From NCBI RefSeq assembly GCF_000381365.1, contig NZ_KB905466.1, forward strand, positions 1,362,693 to 1,426,692: DNA of 64,000 nucleotides. Reading direction: 5' to 3'. Shown here piece by piece: positions 29,301 to 36,583 of the stretch. Source of the DNA: Bacteroides salyersiae WAL 10018 = DSM 18765 = JCM 12988 (lineage in GTDB: Bacteria; Bacteroidota; Bacteroidia; Bacteroidales; Bacteroidaceae). The notes beneath the pieces are model-generated. The model worked only from the letters and a program-made list of their open reading frames with translations, was not told the DNA's origin and ran no database searches. Position 1 is the stretch's first letter; each line of letters opens with the position of its first letter. A program made the position numbers and the translations under genes.

Positions 29301-30705
29301 AAGAACAGTAACAGTGACCATCGATTCTGAAAAAGCCCCTAATATATTATCCGGTATGACGGCCCAACTTCGTCAATACAAATCCGACTATTCGTTTGAA
29401 GCAGAGTATGATGAATACACGACGGTTGATTTAACAGACGGAAATACCGGCAAAGAAGGCTTGATGGTAATTGAGAATCCATCTTCACACAAAGATGACT
29501 TCTGGGCTATATTTGAAGCGACTGAAACATGGAAACTTTCTAAGATAAAAGTATATATCCCCAATAATAATCAAGGTGAGAATGACAACGGCAATAAAGG
29601 TTCAGTAAATAATGAAATCAGCTTTAGAATAAGTAATGACGCCAAATCCTGGACTACCCTCAAAACTTTCTCTGACTTACAGGAAGTTTCTGAACTGGAA
29701 TACATCCTTCCTGAATATAAAGAATGCAAATATTTGGCCATCGTATGCAACCTAAATGTTTATTTCTATCCATCATTGGCCGAAGTGGAAGCCTACGAAC
29801 AGTTAGCTGAAGCCATTCCGGTAATGGCTCCGGTCGCAATCAAATCAGGATTTAATGCAGACGTGGTAGCAGAGGCAAAACCTGCTGTCGATCATAGTAC
29901 AATGGTTTTGGATGACCAAGGATGGGTTCTTTACAACGAGGATATCCAGAAAGAAGGCAGCTTGCCTAATGATGGTATCTTAACCTCAAATTCCGGTATA
30001 AAATACCAACTGGCGGATTACACAGCGCTCAATGCCGTGACTTTGAAAACGACTAATTCTCCTATAACTTTGGAATTTGTATCAGCCCAGCAAGCAGAAG
30101 AACTATATTTACTAAGTATTAGTGCAAATGGTACTTCCAAATTAGAAGTAACGGTAAATTATGAAGATGAAAGTACAGATGTACAAACATTCAGTATCGG
30201 TGACTGGTGGAGTGCTTCATCCGGACAAGGAGAAGCTTATTATGGTTTAAGCCGTATTATTACTAAAAAGAATGGTTGGGATTTCAATGCCGATGATATT
30301 GACGAACGTTTCGAATTCCGTCTATTCGAACAAACTGTTACGGCCGATCCCTCAAAAAAAATAGTATCCATCACATTGAACAGTAAACAAAGCGGTTCAT
30401 ATCCTACAGTATTAGCTGTATCTAAAAAAGGCAAAAACGAATCTGTAGGCGTTGAAGATACTAAATTGAAAGAAAGTACAGTACATGTTTATCCGAATCC
30501 TGTAGCTGCTAACGAAACATTATACATAACGACTGATGATGTCCAACAAGTTTCATTAATAGCTTTAGACGGTACAGTACTGATACAACAACCTGTGACT
30601 AAGGACATCACGGAAATTCAGATGAACAATATCTCTTCCGGCATGTATCTGCTCATTACAAAAGGTAACAACGGATTAGAATCGGTTAAGGTGATTGTTA
30701 AGTAA
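26362..30705 (+). CDS. GH85 endo-beta-N-acetylglucosaminidase with F5/8 type C domains and Por sorting tail
   Basis: GH85 enzymes cut between the two core GlcNAc residues of N-glycans, freeing the glycan from protein. The 1447-residue protein has a type I signal peptide (ends near V-H-A-Q) and a GH85 catalytic domain to about residue 560. The N-x-E active-site motif is Asn192 and Glu194 in W-F-I-N-E-E; I recall Asn as the oxazoline-orienting residue and Glu as acid/base. A PKD/Ig-like domain follows at about 655-745, an F5/8 type C (CBM32-like) domain at 750-893, a second discoidin-like region near 995-1150, and a type IX (Por) C-terminal sorting domain from V1376-Y-P-N-P to the final K-V-I-V-K. 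It has no lipobox. It takes the place that I recall a GH18 enzyme occupying in B. thetaiotaomicron. Confidence 0.92.
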   Translation: MNLKKLLGLMLFASIFAGNVHAQQPYGACWHPEDIKNWSPETDPDAKFNRSTVKYAKRFKEPELIKANQFQFYEGQVCNSTILYHTCSLCPAQGANNFTGYQPTYWQYMDKVVYWAGSASEGIIIPPPAPSIDAAHMNGVKMLGQVFFPPSAFGGTQEWVRQMLTVENGKYIYAIKLYEIAKYMGFDGWFINEETGGGSTSEWVAFVKEFNKIADENGDTQMEIQWYNASGYPNTSILNAHPNTSQFLEYGSVGDYRSYASQLNCTEEEVMQKIYSGVQCVNSGLTGYGSAMRTVYKETEHVGSLDLFCPEERVWKDNVKDILDTQNNCGEKAYAAIEKTFQNEETMWVNRAGDPTDVSERNSWPGFSGCILERSVITSMPFVTSFSTGVGKHRFVNGEKMNTQDWYHSGVQSIMPTWRWWIENKGNLKAKINWDDAYNFGTSIKISGTLTQGDHLTRLYKTMIPVENGGKFRLVYKTNTENSIEVKLGTESKTDGAWITLGNPTITDQNGWKVAEYDLSALKGKTVYIIALNFKATSEVAAYEALLGELAMLPANYAPVAPTVTNLNTTSVLGEEKGDIRLTWDFTTNEDFEHFDIYTELADGSKKLVGQTRGEAFYIPTFERNGNDAYVNIAVVPVLKDMSEGAANKLKVEYPKATAPKISFKLSKSYAVVGEEVTITAKGTGNPSAYEWVLPSSLQLTAGNLTDATITVKCLAAGKQKVTVKATNVIGTSETTSEVVDVMEEAEIGEVKNVALKKTILDFSGSTNNNETPKNIIDGVTRPGSTSQKWCNISSDHWTVIDLEGAYRIYGFKIYDCNSGPETGQNINSYRIYVSNDAKNWELLVDETGREKDDVKSDFIAPVKARYIKLNPYSESGMTIRIWEFEVYGKDDNNMTVELPATMNINAGETATLVVNYNLNGDERAEQFTCTAIPSNAFVTIGEITEDTEKGVFNIPVTGANAIGGSQIKVTVNNGGAYKERTVTVTIDSEKAPNILSGMTAQLRQYKSDYSFEAEYDEYTTVDLTDGNTGKEGLMVIENPSSHKDDFWAIFEATETWKLSKIKVYIPNNNQGENDNGNKGSVNNEISFRISNDAKSWTTLKTFSDLQEVSELEYILPEYKECKYLAIVCNLNVYFYPSLAEVEAYEQLAEAIPVMAPVAIKSGFNADVVAEAKPAVDHSTMVLDDQGWVLYNEDIQKEGSLPNDGILTSNSGIKYQLADYTALNAVTLKTTNSPITLEFVSAQQAEELYLLSISANGTSKLEVTVNYEDESTDVQTFSIGDWWSASSGQGEAYYGLSRIITKKNGWDFNADDIDERFEFRLFEQTVTADPSKKIVSITLNSKQSGSYPTVLAVSKKGKNESVGVEDTKLKESTVHVYPNPVAANETLYITTDDVQQVSLIALDGTVLIQQPVTKDITEIQMNNISSGMYLLITKGNNGLESVKVIVK

Positions 30706-30741
30706 TCATCTTTCAGAGAGATAATAAATCTATAAAACAAG

Positions 30742-30776
30742 ACCTACCTTAGTTCTTTTTTACTAAGGTAGGTTTT
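30742..30776 (+). terminator. Terminator of the susC-susD-GH85 unit
   Basis: ACCTACCTTAGT pairs perfectly with ACTAAGGTAGGT (12 bp), followed by TTTT. Confidence 0.9.
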
Positions 30777-30810
30777 CTGCTTTATACAAGCATTATTATT
30801 AATTTTTTAA

Positions 30811-30867
30811 TAAATTTGAAGCACAATTCACCACTTACAATGAGTGATTGACCTTTATCATAAAGGT
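30811..30867 (+). promoter_or_regulatory. GH97 promoter region with a 17-bp palindrome
   Basis: TAAATTTG (30811-30818) fits the -7 consensus. Downstream, 30851-30867 reads ACCTTTAT, C, ATAAAGGT: a perfect inverted repeat of 8+1+8. It lies 33-49 bases before the GH97 start. It may be an operator or a translation-control site. Confidence 0.5.
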
Positions 30868-30899
30868 ACTTGTAAAACAATATAAACTACAAAAACAGA

Positions 30900-32915
30900 A
30901 TGAAAAAAGCCCTTTTTATCTCCATTGCATTTATATGCGTATTGGGTAGTTGTACCCGTCCCCGGCCTACAGAAATCAACTCTCCCGATAATACGATCAA
31001 ACTTGCTTTCTACCTGAATGACAGCAATCAAATGGCTTACCATATCACTGTTAATGATACCCTATTTATTGCTCCCTCCATTCTCGGTTTCGAAGCCAGA
31101 GACGGAATCAACCTATCAGAAGATTTCCACATTACCGGAACAGATTTCGACTCCAAAGATGAAATATGGACACAACCGTGGGGAGAAAATAAATCAATAC
31201 GCAATCATTATAATGAAATGGCTGTACATCTGACAGACACCAAAGAGACTCTGCTAACCCTTCGATTCAGAGTATTCAATGATGGTATAGGATTTCGCTA
31301 CGAATACCAGGTGCCCGATGCGGACAGCCTGTTTATCACGGATGAACTGACCTCCTTCAATATTGCACAAGACGGAACATCCTGGTCAATCCCGGCCAGT
31401 TTCGACACCTATGAACTGCTATACCGCACACAGCCCATAAGCCAAATAGACAATGCCAACACGCCCATGACATTCAAAACAGGAAATATATATGCCAGTA
31501 TACACGAAGCGGCACTGACCGACTTCCCCGAAATGACCTTGAAAAATACAGGCAACTGTCTGCTGAAATCGGAACTGGCTTCCTGGCCGGACGGTGTAAA
31601 AGCCCGAATCACAGGTGGAACTTTCCAAACTCCCTGGAGGACCATACAAATTGCTCCGAAAGCCGTCGGGCTGATTAATTCGGGATTAATCCTAAACCTG
31701 AATGAACCGTGCGTATTGGAGACAACCGACTGGATACGTCCGATGAAATACGTAGGTATCTGGTGGGGCATGCATTTGGGAGTGGAAAGCTGGGTAATCA
31801 ATGACCGCCACGGCGCAACAACAGAAAATGCCAAAAGATACATCGACTTTGCCGCTGCCAACCACATTGAAGCGGTGATGTTTGAAGGCTGGAATGAAGG
31901 ATGGGAAAATTGGGGAGGCACACAAAACTTCGATTACACCCGGCCATATGCCGATTTCAACCTGCAAGAAATAGCCCGTTATGCCCGGGAAAAGGGAATA
32001 GAGATAATCGGTCATCACGAAACTGGCGGTAATATTCCGAATTACGAGAATCAATTGGACAAAGCCTACCAATGGTATGCAGATTTAGGCATACATTCGG
32101 TAAAAACCGGCTACGCCGGAGGGCTCCCTGCCGGACACAATCATCATGGGCAATACAACGTACGCCACTATCGGAACGTAGTAAAAACAGCTGCCAAATA
32201 TCACACTACCCTCGATGTGCATGAACCGATCAAGGATACCGGTATCCGCCGTACCTATCCGAATATGATGACGCGTGAAGGTGCACGGGGAATGGAGTGG
32301 AACGCCTGGAGTACGGGAAATCCGCCCTCCCATCACGAACTGCTGCCATTCACCAGATTACTGAGCGGCCCGATGGATTATACACCGGGAATCTTCGACA
32401 TCCTGTATGAACGAGTCAAGCACTCACCTTTCCGGAAAAAGTGGAATAGCATGGATAGCAAGGACTGCCGCGTCAATACAACATTAGCCAAGCAGATTGC
32501 CAATTGGGTGGTAATCTACTCCCCACTCCAAATGGCTGCGGACATGATAGAAAATTATGAAGGACATCCTGCTTTTCAATTCTTCCGTGATTTCGATGCC
32601 GACTGTGACTGGTCGGAAGCTCTGGCTGGAGAACCCGGTGAGTTTGTAGTAATCGTCCGTAAAGCAAAGGACAAATATTTCTTGGGAGCCACAACTAACG
32701 AAGAAGCACGTACAACAGATATCAAACTGGATTTCCTTGAAAAAGGAAAGACGTATAAAGCAACAATCTATGCCGACGGAGCAAATGCCGATTGGGAAAC
32801 CAATCCTACTTCATACGAAATCTTAGAGAAAACGGTGACAACCGATGATACTCTTTCTATCCGCATGGCAAAAGGCGGAGGACAAGCCATTGCTTTCATA
32901 CCGCTTGAAAAATAG
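30900..32915 (+). CDS. GH97 glycoside hydrolase, inverting SusB-like type
   Basis: A 671-residue lipoprotein (lipobox L-G-S-C, Cys18). GH97 contains inverting alpha-glucosidases (SusB) and retaining alpha-galactosidases. This one follows SusB: S-V-K-T-G-Y-A-G-G at about 400-408, where retaining members as I recall carry the nucleophile Asp, then H-E-P with Glu442, R-E-G-A-R-G-M-E-W-N-A-W with Glu460/Glu466, and G-P-M-D-Y-T-P-G-I-F. An alpha-glucosidase is therefore favoured. In an N-glycan locus it could remove the glucose cap of Glc1-3Man9 glycans, which is inference. It has its own terminators on both sides, so it is a separate unit. Confidence 0.9.
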   Translation: MKKALFISIAFICVLGSCTRPRPTEINSPDNTIKLAFYLNDSNQMAYHITVNDTLFIAPSILGFEARDGINLSEDFHITGTDFDSKDEIWTQPWGENKSIRNHYNEMAVHLTDTKETLLTLRFRVFNDGIGFRYEYQVPDADSLFITDELTSFNIAQDGTSWSIPASFDTYELLYRTQPISQIDNANTPMTFKTGNIYASIHEAALTDFPEMTLKNTGNCLLKSELASWPDGVKARITGGTFQTPWRTIQIAPKAVGLINSGLILNLNEPCVLETTDWIRPMKYVGIWWGMHLGVESWVINDRHGATTENAKRYIDFAAANHIEAVMFEGWNEGWENWGGTQNFDYTRPYADFNLQEIARYAREKGIEIIGHHETGGNIPNYENQLDKAYQWYADLGIHSVKTGYAGGLPAGHNHHGQYNVRHYRNVVKTAAKYHTTLDVHEPIKDTGIRRTYPNMMTREGARGMEWNAWSTGNPPSHHELLPFTRLLSGPMDYTPGIFDILYERVKHSPFRKKWNSMDSKDCRVNTTLAKQIANWVVIYSPLQMAADMIENYEGHPAFQFFRDFDADCDWSEALAGEPGEFVVIVRKAKDKYFLGATTNEEARTTDIKLDFLEKGKTYKATIYADGANADWETNPTSYEILEKTVTTDDTLSIRMAKGGGQAIAFIPLEK

Positions 32916-32921
32916 TTAAGG

Positions 32922-32962
32922 AAAAGGGAGATACTTTTACGAGTGTGAAGTATCTCCCTTTT
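32922..32962 (+). terminator. GH97 terminator
   Basis: AAAAGGGAGATACTT pairs perfectly with AAGTATCTCCCTTTT (15 bp, 11-nt loop), within 10 bases of the stop. Its A/T symmetry would also allow termination of minus-strand transcripts from the RecD-like gene. Confidence 0.9.
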
Positions 32963-33046
32963 CTGTATTTACCATCGCATTCTATATTTGCCACCACTAA
33001 TCAACAGCACCGCTTCTATCGACAACAGACCACATAGAAATCACCA

Positions 33047-34465
33047 CTATATCCACTGCTCCTTCGGATAATTGACCAAATACAACGTTCGAGTAGCACG
33101 AGTGAAAGCCGTATATAGCCAACGAAAATAATCGGGTGTCAGATACTCATCCGTCATATATCCCTGATCAAGAAAAACATTTTGCCACTGACCGCCCTGA
33201 GCTTTATGACAGGTGACAGCATACGCATATTTCACCTGTAAAGCATTGTAATGCGGGTCAGCCTTCATCTTTTTCATACGATCCCTCTTAACAGGAATAT
33301 CCGCATAATCCTCTAACACGCTATAAAACAAACGGTCGTTTTCCGTTTTCGGCAAAGCCGGAGCATCCGAATGAAGTGTATCCAGCAATAAATTAGCCTC
33401 CAACTCAAAATCTTCATGGTCGGGAAATGTCAATACGACCTCTGCAAAGCGAAACTCATACAGCTCGCGCGTACGACGAACCCGACGCACCACAGCAATC
33501 TCTCCATTTGCAATAAAATCCATTTCCTTGCTTTTTTCCGTCCAATAATAATTATTCTTTGCCACCATCAGCATATCACCGGTATTCAGTTCGTCTTCCC
33601 GATAGAGAATTTGCGCCCTTATACCTTTATTATATATATTGGCCCGTTTATTGGAACGGCAAACCACAATTGTCTCATCCATGCCGTCCCGCTCATAACA
33701 GGCAGTAAGTGTATCGATCAGTTCCTCCCCCGGTACTACCTTTATATCGGCAAATCCGGAAATCCGAATCTTGGGAAGAGAATAACATTCATCTTCCGCA
33801 ATCAATTCACGAAGACGGGTCGCATTCCATAAAATACCGGAATCCTGTACCTGTCGCACTACCTGTGTCAGATCGACCTCCCGCACTTCCAAACCGTATC
33901 CTTTCAAAGCGTCCGTAAAAAGCGCCGGACTCAACTCCTCACCCACCGGCGGAAGCTGAGCCGTATCGCCCATCAATAACAAACGGCATCCCGTACCGGA
34001 ATAGACAAACTGTATCAAATCATCCAACAACCGTCCTGTACCGAACATTGCCCCGGACAACCCTTCATTGGAAATCATGGAAGCCTCATCTACTATAAAT
34101 AAAGTATGTGTAGCAAGATTGTCATTTATAGAAAAATTACCGGTCTCATTCGAAAAAGACTGTTGCCGGTATATCTTTTTATGGATAGTAAATGCCGGAT
34201 GTCCTGCGTAAGCCGAAAACACCTTCGCCGCCCGCCCCGTAGGAGCCAGTAGAACAGACCTTTGCTGCAATTTGTCCATTGTCTTAACCAATGCACCCAC
34301 CAATGACGTTTTACCGGTTCCGGCATACCCACGCAGCACAAACACTGCGTCATTGCTTTGCGAAAGCAAAAACTCCGAAAGAGATTTTACAGCTATTTCT
34401 TGCTCAAAAGTTGGTTGATAAGGAAAATTTTCCTTAATTTGCCTTTCTAAATAGTTATTTATCAT
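33047..34465 (-). CDS. RecD-like ATP-dependent DNA helicase (AAA_30/UvrD_C_2)
   Basis: A 472-residue superfamily 1B helicase. Walker A is G-Y-A-G-T-G-K-T-S at residues 46-54, Walker B is F-I-V-D-E-A-S-M near residue 122, motif III is L-L-M-G-D-T-A-Q-L-P-P-V-G, and the C-terminal motifs V-T-C-H-K-A-Q-G-G-Q-W and Y-T-A-F-T-R-A-T are intact. It lacks the long N-terminal domain of RecD2 and is not beside recB or recC, so a stand-alone 5'-3' helicase in repair or recombination is likely. No partner gene is nearby; the neighbours are the convergent GH97 gene and a divergent membrane protein gene. Confidence 0.9.
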   Translation of the reverse strand: MINNYLERQIKENFPYQPTFEQEIAVKSLSEFLLSQSNDAVFVLRGYAGTGKTSLVGALVKTMDKLQQRSVLLAPTGRAAKVFSAYAGHPAFTIHKKIYRQQSFSNETGNFSINDNLATHTLFIVDEASMISNEGLSGAMFGTGRLLDDLIQFVYSGTGCRLLLMGDTAQLPPVGEELSPALFTDALKGYGLEVREVDLTQVVRQVQDSGILWNATRLRELIAEDECYSLPKIRISGFADIKVVPGEELIDTLTACYERDGMDETIVVCRSNKRANIYNKGIRAQILYREDELNTGDMLMVAKNNYYWTEKSKEMDFIANGEIAVVRRVRRTRELYEFRFAEVVLTFPDHEDFELEANLLLDTLHSDAPALPKTENDRLFYSVLEDYADIPVKRDRMKKMKADPHYNALQVKYAYAVTCHKAQGGQWQNVFLDQGYMTDEYLTPDYFRWLYTAFTRATRTLYLVNYPKEQWI

Positions 34466-34517
34466 TTTTGTACGAGAAAAAAGTTCTCGGAACCATCGAA
34501 TTTAGATTTATTTATTT

Positions 34518-34525
34518 TAATTTTG
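34518..34525 (+). promoter_or_regulatory. Probable -7 box for the gene at 34563
   Basis: TAATTTTG fits TAnnTTTG; no clear -33. The leader would be about 30 nt. Confidence 0.4.
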
Positions 34526-34562
34526 CGATGCGAATATAACAACTAAAAAAAACATATTTATC

Positions 34563-35249
34563 ATGAAAACAGTATTTAATATCGTATTAGGTCTGTGTGC
34601 GCTTGCTTTGATCTACATCTGCTACAACAGCATCATGGGGCCTATCAATTTTGAAGAAGCTAAAAAGCAAAGAGATCAAGCTGTTATTGCCCGCCTGATT
34701 GACATCCGTAAAGCACAGATGGAATTTCGTAATCTTAACAAAGGTCAATATACGGCAAGCTTTGATACTTTGATTGATTTTGTTAAAAATAAAAAGCTTC
34801 CTTTCTTATATAAAGTAGGTGAGTTGACAGACAAGCAGCTGGATGAAGGTATGACTGAGAAAAAAGCAATGAATATCATCAATAAAGCTAAGAAAACCGG
34901 TAATTACAGCGAAGTTAAGAAGCTTGGACTGGAAAACTTTAAACGTGATACAATGTGGGTAGCTGTATTGGACACAATCTATCCAAAAGGTTTTAATCCG
35001 GATTCTATGAGATACATTCCTTTCGGAGGTGGTGCTCAGTTTGAAATGGCTATCAAAAACGATACAGCTAAATCGGGTGCTCCTATTTTCATGTTCGAAG
35101 TAAAAGCTCCATACGATACTTATCTGGGTGGCCTTGACAAACAGGAAATTGCTAACTTGAAAGACCTTCAGACTAAATTAGGTAAATACTGTGGTTTGAT
35201 GGTAGGTTCTATTGAAAGTCCTAATAACGGTGCAGGAAACTGGGAATAA
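34563..35249 (+). CDS. Conserved hypothetical membrane-anchored protein
   Basis: A 228-residue protein with a single N-terminal membrane segment (about residues 5-22), then a soluble, lysine-rich part that probably faces the periplasm. The segment after the membrane helix (E-A-K-K-Q-R-D-Q-A-V-I-A-R-L-I-D-I-R-K-A-Q) looks like a long helix, and the overall N-terminal shape recalls pilin-like or type II pseudopilin folds, though no prepilin peptidase site is visible. I do not recognise a named family. It is first in a run with DUF3822 and rsmD and overlaps the next frame. Confidence 0.75.
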   Translation: MKTVFNIVLGLCALALIYICYNSIMGPINFEEAKKQRDQAVIARLIDIRKAQMEFRNLNKGQYTASFDTLIDFVKNKKLPFLYKVGELTDKQLDEGMTEKKAMNIINKAKKTGNYSEVKKLGLENFKRDTMWVAVLDTIYPKGFNPDSMRYIPFGGGAQFEMAIKNDTAKSGAPIFMFEVKAPYDTYLGGLDKQEIANLKDLQTKLGKYCGLMVGSIESPNNGAGNWE

Positions 35250-36021
35250 TAAAATCGACTTTAGTAAATCGGAACAATATACATTATCCATCCGTCTCAG
35301 TACGGATGGATTTTCTTTTTCTATCTACAATCCGATTCACGAAAGTTCGCTCTCTTTTTTTGAAAAAGAGACCAATGCTTCATTGTCCTTAACGGCAAAT
35401 CTGAAACAGATTTTCCGTGAAACCGAATTTCTCACTTTACCTTATAGAAGGGTAAATATCCTCATGGCAGACAAACGCTTTACGCATGTTCCTACCGATT
35501 TTTTCGAAGAAGAACAAGCCGGAATATTGTTTTATCACAACCATTCCCCAAAGGAAAATGAAATAGTATTGCACAATGTTTTGTCAAGAAGCAACGTGAC
35601 TGTCATATTCGGAATGGACAGAAGTGCTTATCTGTTTCTCAAGGAGCAATATCCCGAAGCCCGGTTCTATTCGCAAGCCAGTCCGTTAAACGAATACTTT
35701 TCAACTAAAAGCCGGTTAGGCAATAGCAAAAAGATGTACGTATCCCTGCGTAAGAATGCAATGGATTTGTTTTGCTATGAACGCGGACATTTGTTATTGG
35801 CCAATTCTTTTGAATGCGGGCAAACCGCCGACCGTATCTATTATCTGCTTTATATATGGAAGCAACTCGGCTTCGATCAGGAACGGGACGAACTTCATCT
35901 CACAGGTATTCTGGCCGACAAAGAAAATCTGGTTACAGAATTACGTAAATTCATCCTTCAGGTATTTATTATGAATCCGGAGACTAATATTGACATACAA
36001 GCCCTATTAACATGCGAGTGA
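35212..36021 (+). CDS. DUF3822 family protein
   Basis: A protein of about 260 residues of the Bacteroidetes family DUF3822. The fold is probably ASKHA/actin-like, suggested by the two duplicated beta-rich halves, but the function is unknown. The frame opens with TTG at 35212 inside the previous gene. GTG at 35230 or a start near the I-D-F-S-K-S-E-Q segment is equally plausible, and no ATG is available before it. The stop overlaps the rsmD start by 10 bases, indicating coupling. The pairing of DUF3822 with rsmD is recurrent in this group. Confidence 0.8.
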   Translation: MKVLITVQETGNNKIDFSKSEQYTLSIRLSTDGFSFSIYNPIHESSLSFFEKETNASLSLTANLKQIFRETEFLTLPYRRVNILMADKRFTHVPTDFFEEEQAGILFYHNHSPKENEIVLHNVLSRSNVTVIFGMDRSAYLFLKEQYPEARFYSQASPLNEYFSTKSRLGNSKKMYVSLRKNAMDLFCYERGHLLLANSFECGQTADRIYYLLYIWKQLGFDQERDELHLTGILADKENLVTELRKFILQVFIMNPETNIDIQALLTCE

Positions 36022-36545
36022 TCAGCGGAATATACAAAAGAAGAAGATTTGACGTACCCCGTACGTTCAAAGCGCGCCCCACCACAGATTTTGCCAAAGA
36101 GAATCTGTTCAATGTATTATCTAATTATATCGACTTTGAAGAAGGCGTCACTGCCCTTGATTTGTTTGCCGGAACAGGCAGCATCAGCATTGAACTGATA
36201 TCCCGTGGATGCGACAGAGTGATCAGTATAGAAAAAGACCGGGAACATCATGCCTTTATCTGTAAAATAATGAAAGAGGTACAAACAGAAAAGTGCCTGC
36301 CTGTCCGTGGAGACGTATTCAAATTTATTAACGGCGGACGCGAACAGTTCGACTTCATTTTTGCCGATCCCCCCTATGAGTTAAAAGAACTCGGAACCCT
36401 GCCGGAGCTGATATTCAAAAACAACCTTTTGAAAGAAGACGGACTTTTCGTATTGGAACATGGTAAACAAAATAACTTTGAAGATCATCCGCATTTCGTA
36501 GAAAGAAGGGTGTATGGAAGCGTCAACTTCTCATTCTTCAAGTAG
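36012..36545 (+). CDS. rsmD: 16S rRNA (guanine(966)-N(2))-methyltransferase
   Basis: RsmD methylates G966 of 16S rRNA in assembled 30S particles. It is a Rossmann-fold SAM enzyme of 177 residues, with the SAM loop D-L-F-A-G-T-G-S-I-S-I-E, the acidic ribose-binding I-E-K-D, and the catalytic D-P-P-Y motif that defines N6/N2 methylases of this type. The N-terminal M-R-V-I-S-G and the R-P-T-T-D-F-A-K-E box are typical. It overlaps the DUF3822 gene and converges on the cardiolipin synthase gene. Confidence 0.95.
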   Translation: MRVISGIYKRRRFDVPRTFKARPTTDFAKENLFNVLSNYIDFEEGVTALDLFAGTGSISIELISRGCDRVISIEKDREHHAFICKIMKEVQTEKCLPVRGDVFKFINGGREQFDFIFADPPYELKELGTLPELIFKNNLLKEDGLFVLEHGKQNNFEDHPHFVERRVYGSVNFSFFK

Positions 36546-36583
36546 AATCACGTCAACAGGCTGTTTGGTCCACTGCCTATTCT

